From positions 51,642,830 to 51,706,829 of the forward strand of contig NC_134454.1 in assembly GCF_030867145.1 (NCBI RefSeq): DNA of 64,000 bases, in the 5' to 3' direction. The notes beneath the pieces are model-generated. The model did no database searches and was not told the DNA's origin. It saw nothing but the letters and a program-made list of their open reading frames with translations. Made by a program: the position numbers and the translations under genes. Positions 56,601 through 64,000 of this stretch are shown piece by piece; the stretch's first letter is position 1; every line of letters begins with the position of its first letter. Origin of the DNA: Opisthocomus hoazin (taxonomy: Eukaryota > Chordata > Aves > Opisthocomiformes > Opisthocomidae).

Positions 56601-59600
56601 ACCTTCACTGTTGTATAAACAATTATCTGAAGAAATAAGGAAGGAAGGCAACGTGAGATCAACAACCTGATACTCTAAATTTATAACTGTGATATTTCCA
56701 TTACTGAAATTACAGAATTTTGTTTTTTATGAACAGTCCAGACCATGCTGATATACATTAGTCAATACATTGCAGATGCAGCTACTGACTTGGAGTGTTT
56801 GGGAGCCTTTCCAAAGTCCTCTGACTTTTTTCTACTGAAGTCCATGCAGTAAGAAAGACAGAAATCATCTACAGCTGACTTAAATTCCCTCAAGCAATGT
56901 TTGGGTGTAGTCTTACCATGCAGCTTGCCATCCTTTTGCATCTGCAGCTTGCATTATCTTTACATTAAAATAAAGTTCAGTGGAAAATGGCCCTTTTTGC
57001 ATCTAGTACTCAGCCTAAGGCTGAGCCTGAAGTCTTTGAGTAGAAGCGTTGCACTGCAAAACAATCTTACAGTTTTCAGCCATAAAAATCACAAAGTTTA
57101 AGTTTTCAAAGCCATTAAAGTTACACAGTGTTGAATTTGCAAGTTGTTATAATGCTAGAAGACCACAGCTCTTGGTCTGTCGAAGTCCCAAAATCTTCTC
57201 TAAAGAACAGTTAGATCGAGCTGTTTGCATTGCTTCTGTTATGGAGGCTTTTCCCACCTCAGTATCTCTAGGAATGTTATGAGTAAGAGAATGTGGAAAT
57301 AAATGCTTGGGGATAATTTAGAGGCTAGGATGGCCTTGGCCACCTTAAGACTTAATGAGACTGCTTGGGGTCCTCATTCTGCTGAAGAATCCTCATTACT
57401 ACGGTTATACAAAGGTTGTTCATGGCTTCAAGTTGTTGCTGAAGGAAATTCAGAAACTGACAAAAGACAAAATGACTAGTGAGGGCATATTTAGTTGAAG
57501 TAAGTAATCATTGTTGCTATGGTTATAAAAGATGTGACTGGTATCTTAGGAGAAAGCCGTAAAGTTGGGTTCTTCTTCATAACATGGAAAACGTGAAACA
57601 CTAATGTTCCTGTAACAAAGGACTTCTGCTAGCCAGCATGCTGAATGTTCATCCCCATCTTCTTGCCTCCCTTTTCCTCTGCACTATAACAGCAGCCAGG
57701 GAGTGCAGTTGAAAAATACCTGTTGTAGCCTTCTTTCAGGATAAGGAAACAGCCTTTCTCCCTTTGTCACTGTCAGTGAAGCTGAAATACCATTCTAGCT
57801 CTAGTGTCTGCATGGGCTCCAGCTGGGACTTCAGGGAAAGAAAATGAAAACAAGGCATATGAATGCTGATTTATAGCAGCACATGCTGTAATATATATTG
57901 TGAGCATGAGTAACACAAAACTACAAATGCTTACATGCACTGGATCAGAGTGGAACTGCAACTGAGGAGTGAACATGTGGCAGCATGCTTTTCCTGGCAC
58001 TGTCTCTTGCAATGGACTCATTTGTGTGGTAGCCTGATTTTTTTCAAAGAAACAAGTTCCTTGTTTAAAGTGAGTGGTACACATAAGACTTTTCAGTGTC
58101 CCTGAAAAGAGGATTCAGGCTTTCCTTTTCTGGAAAGAAAGGAAAGCTGTAAAGCCTTGTGTCTGTTGGAAAGATGCTTAGCTCTTGCTTCATTTCTTCT
58201 CCCCTGAGGTAGAATGACAACTGTGACCTTTCCAGAGAGCTCCCAGTCCAGGAAAAGCACAATCCTTTGTGACTCACTATTTTGCCTTTAGTAATTCCAT
58301 TAAGTAATTAATTCCATTAATTTGCATACATATCCAGAGACAGAAAAACTACCTCCTAACACTGGTGAATATATATGGCATCAGAGGGCTGGAGCAATGT
58401 CATCCTTGTAGCGAGTTCTACGCTAAAGTTTCACTGCAGCAGTAGGAGTGTTCTGCTGTCCCAGGCTACCACATCCTCCCATCTCCAAGCTCCCTAAACC
58501 ATTACGAAGTAGACAGGGAATATCACTTGTGATACTCAGGGTGGAATCCAGAAAGTGTGGCACAGAATTTCATTCCTCAGAGAGGCTCCTGAAACCAAGC
58601 TACAGTAATTTCTTTCTCATAACACAGAAACTCTAAAAATTGAAAAATACACCTTTTATTGATTATCACATTTTCATAATTCTTTGAAGCCCTTCATAGA
58701 AATGTTATGGCCTGGTTGTCAGAAAAATTTGTCGTTTCTTAGTTCTGCTCTGGATTAAACCTTGGCTACCTGAGCCTGGTCTATGCACAAAAATGACCTT
58801 CCAATCTGGGCACATGATCCCCCAGTTTGTCCTCATACCTACTACAGAAGGCTGCAACAACAAAGCAGGTGTCCTTACACAGACTGCAGCATGTCACCTG
58901 TTACCCAAATTGGCTCTCATGCCATCCTCCAGTGACACAGGTAGCAAGGAAAATGTACTTTGGCAAAGGATTTGTTGATGATTTTCAGTGCTCTCAACTC
59001 AAGTTCCAGTTCACAAGTAACAGCAGGCCAAGGTATCTGGCTACTTTCCAAAAGCTACAGCATATATGAAGCCTGACAGCATCTGAGAAGCTCCTCTGGT
59101 AACTTCCTTCATCTCAGTACCGTGCTTTAAGGAGGAACTACTGCCATGTCTCCACTGGACAGAGTCCTACCTTAATATTCTGCCTTCTGACACCCCATTG
59201 TAATGATACAGAGCAACGAGTTTACACATAAGAAGGGCAGCGTGCCAATGAATGTCTCTGGCTGGTCTCATCTATCTGCCCCACAGAGATCTCTTTCTTG
59301 CTTAGCTTGAGTAGGTGACTTCCTTCCTCCAGGTATTGGGGACCTGTTAAACCTGTATGTGTTAGACTGTTACTCCTGAGTGTTCATACTTCTGGTTCAA
59401 AACCACTTGCCTCCACAGGGAGATAGTGTTATTAAAAGCCAGCTGAGTGCAGCAGTCCAGTTGAGCCCTCTCCTTTTTCCTTCTAATTGTATGTAACATG
59501 AACTATTTCTTCAGCTTCTGGTGCCTTCTCTGGGTAAAAGTTTGTTTATAGAGGTCTTCTGCTCATCTCATGCCCGTATGAGGCTCCACTGTCCAAAACA

Positions 59601-61202
59601 GTGGATGGACTGATCTAAGCATTTCACATACGCAGTCGCTGATGGGGGTCCTCAGCTTCCCACGAGTGCAGGGCAGACAGCCCTTTCCGTTAAGGAGTCC
59701 CGTACAGACTGGAGTGTGCTCACTGAAATGCATGGCAAAAATGCTAAAGGAGAAGCCCAATATATTGCAGCCCCAAAAGATCAAACATATGTCCCTATAG
59801 GAAGACTTTGTGTAAATTGGTGCTATTTACGGGTAGCTCTCACCGGGAGGGATTTTGCTAGGCTGAGCCTGCTGCCCTGGTTCGAGTGGATAAACATGGT
59901 ACAATGCGCCAAGTGCAGTGGCTGTCAATATGCTAAATCCCTGTTACTACTTGCAGATGCACACTAAGCCACTTCAAAGCTAGGTCCCTTTTTCTGTTTT
60001 CTGATGGATACAGTCTCCTGCTGCTACATACAAATCTTTGTGGTAGACAGAGAATTAGACAGAAAAGAAACCAAAAAACAGCAACAACCAACAACACAAA
60101 ATCTTTTTTTAAGTCTTAGATTTCTCATTTCTTTCTTACAGTTAGATGTGGCGGTAACACTGTTTAAGTTCTGCTCAGGTGCTCTGTAGAAATAAAATAG
60201 GTAGACCTTTCCAGGGCAGGAGTTGTACACATATGTAACTGTGCTCGTGATGTAGAGGCAAGAGAGATATCACACCAAGACAAGTACTAAAATCCAGACC
60301 AAAAGGAAACCTACTGCATGCCAAAGCTAATATACTTTTCTAATCCAATATTATTTACTGGAGTAAGATATTTTTACTCAACAATTATTCTTGCAGGCTT
60401 ACATTTGGTACAAATTTTCATTCACCATTCTCTTCATAACATTCTGCAATGAGTCACATCAGACATCAGAGATCTATTCTTTGAAATCAGTCGTAATAAC
60501 CCATATGGCTGACACTTAACGGCATATGTGGAGTTTTCCAGGTTAGGTTTTATTTCGTTTTTCACATGAGCTAACAGCCTGATAGATGGGCTTATTCTAA
60601 TAACAGAGAAAAAAAATGTCGTAAATACTTTTGGCAGCTATGTTAGTCTTAACTACAACACATTGAAAACTTCCACTCTTGGTGACCAAACTGTCTTAAA
60701 AGGAGTGAGTTGTGACGGTCATTTTCAGCATTCATGAGCTGGAAGAAGGAGACAAAATTCCTGGCAACAATTACTTGAATTTCCACTTCAGGGATTCAAG
60801 CACTTTCCCTGCTGAGGGACATAAAAAGTACAAGAAAAACAATATCCTGGAGGATATCCGAGGTATTATGGATTATTTACCTGAGCCTAAATAGCTAGCT
60901 TTAGAGAGACGAGTTTCCTTTCTAAAACCTACAGAAATGTTCCATTTTTCTGTCACAACCTCCACATGTAAGACTTCTTCTCTGGGTAAGCAGACAGCAA
61001 CACTGAGGGAATCAGCGTACGAAGGGTTGGTAGAAAATACTAGTGCTAACGTAAGGTATGAAGGCTACAAAGAGCATTTTTTCAGCTTAAATTAGAATCT
61101 GTTGCAAGCTGGGGAGATGTTTTGAAACAAGTGAGACAGAAAAGAAATACAGAGAGTAGTAGGAGACCAAAAATCTAAAACAGCAAAGTATGTTCACAGA
61201 AG
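56601..61202. other. AT-rich sequence, no gene recognised
   Basis: No exon, tRNA or repeat tail identified. An 83-codon frame at 59716-59967 includes a short cysteine-containing stretch (MVQCAKCSGCQYAK) but no family I know. Confidence 0.35.
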
Positions 61203-61207
61203 CAGAG

Positions 61208-62930
61208 TGTGGTGGGTTGACTCTGGCTCCTCAGCTGGACAGCGAAGAGATAAAGTAATGAAAGTCTCATGCGTTGACATAAGGAGGGGGAGGAATCACT
61301 CACCAGCTAGCGTCATGGGCAAAACAGACTTGACTTGGGGAAATTAACATAATCTGTTGTAAATTAAATTAGAGTATGATAATGACAAATAAAACTTAAA
61401 TCTTAAAACTACTTCCCCCCACATCCTCCCTTCTTCCTGCGATTAACTGCATGCCCGATTTTTCTCTACCTCGTTCCCCTGAGCAGTGCAGGAGGATGGG
61501 GAACAGGGATTGCAGTCACCATGAGCATGCTCATCACACTTTGTCTCTGCTGCTCCTTCCTCCTCACCGTCTTATCCTGTTTCAGCATGGGAGTCAGTCC
61601 TCCGTGAACTTTTCTAGAGTGGGCCTCTTTCCAATGGGCTACAGTTTTTCAAGGACTGCTCCAGCATGGGTCTTTTCCATGGGATGCAGTCCTTCAGGAA
61701 CGAACTGTTCCACGGTGGGTCCCCCACAGGCTCACAAGTCCTGCCAGCAAACCTGCTCCACTGTAGACCTCCATAGGCTGCAGGGGGGCCAGCCTGCCTG
61801 TCACTGCTTAGAGCAGGGCAACAATAAATGGAGTGGCAGATGTTGTCTCTTAACCCCCACCCTTCCACCAGAGGAAGGGAAAAAGGAGAAAACAGGAGAG
61901 ACTCTTACAAATTAAATATAAAAAACAGCTTTACTTCAAACACTAATAATACTAATAACATTAATAACAAGAGAAATAATGCAAAATATACAAAATCGAT
62001 ACTGAGTTTCCCAGAGCTGCGTGCTGGGGCGCTGGCGTCCAGCCAGCAGCTGCTGGACAGCACCAGGCAGTCCCAGACTGGCCTCAGCAGTAGGCAGGAA
62101 CTGGACTCGGGAATGCACAGATCAGAATCTGGGTCAGGATCTCAGGCAGGACAAGGGGCAAGGTCCTCTTCAGAAGCCGGCTGTAGATGAAGACAGCAAG
62201 ACCCTCTTGTGATCCCCCAGCTTTAAACTGAGTGTGACGTGCATGGCATGGAATACTTTGCTGGTCAATGTTGGGTCACCTGTCCTGTCTACTCCTTCCC
62301 GCAGGTACAACCCTTCATGACTCCTCACATGCGAGACCTAAGAAGTCTATCCGTGACCTTGGCTGCTACAGTAATAACAGGGGGCTTTTTCTGCATTCCT
62401 TTCCTACCGTTAGCTCAGTGTAACTACAAACATTAGGTGTTATCAGCTTTGGAGCAGACACTGTCTGCAAAATATGCAGCCAGCTTCAGAAAAATGCAGT
62501 TACTTAGAAGAACTTAGCTGTAAGGAAGATTCACTAAAAGAGAATCTGTCCTGTTTTAATCAAAACCAAGACACTGCCTCAGCACAGTCTTCTCCACAGG
62601 CTGCAGGGGAAACCCTACTCCAGAGCCTGGAGTACCTCCTACCCCTCTTTCTTCACTGACCTTGATGTCTGCAAGGCTGCTTCTCTCACATATTTTCTCT
62701 CCTCTCTCTCTGGCTGCTGCTCCACAGCAGGTTTTTTCCCCCGCTTAAATATGTTATCACAGAGATGCTTCCACTGTCACTGACGGGCTCAGCCTTGGCC
62801 AGCAATGAGTCCATCTTGGAGCCAGCTGGCACTGACTCTATCAGACAAGGTGGAAGTTTCTAGAGACTTCTCACAGAAGCCAGTCCTGTAACATCCCAGC
62901 ATCAACACTTTACTATACAAACCCAATACA
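61208..62930 (-). mobile_element. Solo LTR (same family as 48861), carrying a nested LTR
   Basis: Starts TGTGGTGGGTTGACTCTGGC and ends ACCCAATACA, flanked by a perfect 5-bp duplication CAGAG (61203-61207 and 62931-62935). Family blocks: TCACTCACCAGCTAGCGTCATGG, the tandem block at about 61590-61795, TTGATGTCTGCAAGGCTG, GAGCCAGCTGGCACTGACT and the GAAGCCAGTCCTGTAACA end. Minus orientation. Subtracting the nested element and its duplication leaves about 943 bp. It is interrupted by the LTR at 61799-62573. Confidence 0.9.
61799..62573 (-). mobile_element. Nested solo LTR (775 bp) of a different family
   Basis: On the plus strand it begins TGTCACTGCTTAGAGC and ends AACCAAGACA, flanked by a perfect CTGCC duplication (61794-61798 and 62574-62578). 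On the minus strand it starts TGTCTTGGTTTTGATTAAAA and carries a GGAATACTTTGC-like core, a TTGTATATTTTGC-like stretch, and GAAGTAAAGC followed by TTTTTATATTTAATTTG toward its 3' part. It inserted into the tandem block of the outer LTR, so it is the younger of the two. Frames such as 61828-62190 (plus) lie inside it and are not genes. Confidence 0.88.
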
Positions 62931-62935
62931 CAGAG

Positions 62936-64000
62936 CAACATTAGTGGGGTTTCAAAAGATGAGATACTACGAGAGCAGAGCACGAGAGACAATTATAATT
63001 AGGAAGTTCGTTGCCAAAATCTATTGTTGAGTTTTAACTGGAAGATCAAAGTAAGAACAGAATGGGTGATATGACCAAGAAAGAAGGAACAAGTTTCCAA
63101 TTACTTTTGTGCTTTATTGCACCAGCAAACAGATAATGATACATATATGCGCTGGGACCCTGATCACCACTAACAGTAGCCTACAATGTTTATTCCTTAG
63201 CTATACAACATTTGTTTTTCAGCTTTTCTGGCAATTATTAATTCACCTTTGTTGGTTAGAAAGAAATTATAATAGATGGCATAACAGGTGTTTCTTATCC
63301 AAAGTTGAAGGTAAATTCAGGTCTAAAAGGAGAAGAGATACACTGAACCTCCCAGATAATTGATTGTCATAATTGGAAGCTTCCTTCTGATCCATGATAC
63401 ACATGAGTAACCTGACACTTGCGTTGAACTCCAAGATATGTATTACTGTACTTCAAACATTTGTTACATGTGAAGGATTCATAAGGAGGCAACTAAGCAA
63501 GATGATTATGATGTATCCTGCCTTCTCAATAGGGCTAACAATGAAAGCTTCTTTGAGGGGCTCGGTTACCTTCTCAGGGAAATGCCAGGGGAATCTTAAT
63601 GGCCATTAAGAGTCCCAGATGCAATGCAAAAGTTAGTCTAATGTATTGGCCCTAGTAAAGTGCCTCTTCCCATCACAGCAGAATTGGCTGTTACTGTTAT
63701 ACATGGATTATGTCTATTTTTCCCCTCCTTTACAAAATTTAAGACTTTGATGATCTCATCAAGGGAAATGATGATAGATACAGAGGTCCATGATTAAATT
63801 TGCTCAGCAGCAATCTGTAAATAACCTGCAGCATACCATTTCCATTTTTTTGTTTCATTCTGTAACCTGCAGTGAGTGTTGACTTCCAAGTGCTGTTCAG
63901 CAAAATGGAAAAGTACACAGCTGACTGATTGGTCCTCGTACTCTGAAATGAAAAATGATGAGCAGAAAGTCATCACAGGAAACCCCAGAAAAGAAACCAA
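62936..64000. other. AT-rich sequence, nothing recognised
   Basis: No gene or repeat recognised between the nested LTR and the window end. A 68-codon minus frame at 63794-64000 runs off the edge and has no visible features. Confidence 0.4.

Noticed and set aside
59716..59967. 83-codon frame with a cysteine-containing stretch
   Set aside because: No family match, no splice context, and surrounding DNA gives no sign of a gene.
60712..60894. 60-codon frame with protein-like composition
   Set aside because: Too short, with no conserved motif, splice evidence or neighbouring exon.

Overview
The window looks like a stretch of bird nuclear chromosome, AT-rich and without any host exon that I can recognise. 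The avian call rests on the many CR1 retrotransposon pieces with the ATTCTGTG-type terminal repeat, on ERVL-like proviral sequence, and on several LTR types that I recognise from memory as widespread in birds. All recognisable coding sequence belongs to transposable elements. The rest is probably intergenic or intronic.

Layout. 1-13 kb: mostly unique AT-rich DNA with two short CR1 tails, one decayed LINE remnant and a solo LTR (2162-2741, minus). 13.1-15.0 kb: an ancient LINE split by a 641-bp solo LTR (14261-14901). 19.1-20.3 kb: a 1.15-kb solo LTR (minus) with an internal minisatellite-like block. 25.6-27.3 kb: a decayed CR1 ORF2 fragment (minus). 29.5, 31.7, 35.8, 51.5 and 56.3 kb: CR1 tails. 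32.2-34.6 kb: a CR1 copy (plus) split by a 417-bp solo LTR. 36.3-47.5 kb: an ERVL-like provirus, LTR to LTR. 48.9-50.0 kb: another 1.1-kb solo LTR. 61.2-62.9 kb: a member of the same 1.1-kb LTR family carrying a different 775-bp LTR inside it.

The centre is the provirus at 36329-47452. It has two 416-bp LTRs, a perfect 5-bp target duplication (CCAAC), a primer-binding site resembling that for tRNA-Lys, a membrane-segment reading frame ahead of gag, gag, protease, reverse transcriptase, RNase H and integrase, no recognisable env, and a small unexplained ORF before the 3' LTR. Its pol frame has six in-frame stops. A nearly full-length CR1 (41419-45902, minus) sits inside the integrase core. That CR1 has ORF1 open and ORF2 broken by one apparent single-base frameshift, so it is a late arrival.

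Four nested insertions can be read by eye: CR1 in ERV, LTR in CR1, LTR in ancient LINE, and LTR in LTR. Three of the LTR insertions (the provirus, the LTR in CR1, and both layers of the LTR-in-LTR) have perfect 5-bp target duplications. They give a relative order of events. I found no CRISPR array, operon, rRNA or credible tRNA, and no previously undescribed host system. The most unusual items are the proviral leader ORF, the 96-codon ORF in the env position, the tRNA-Lys-type primer site on an ERVL-like pol, and a conserved palindromic CRE-like site in the LTRs.
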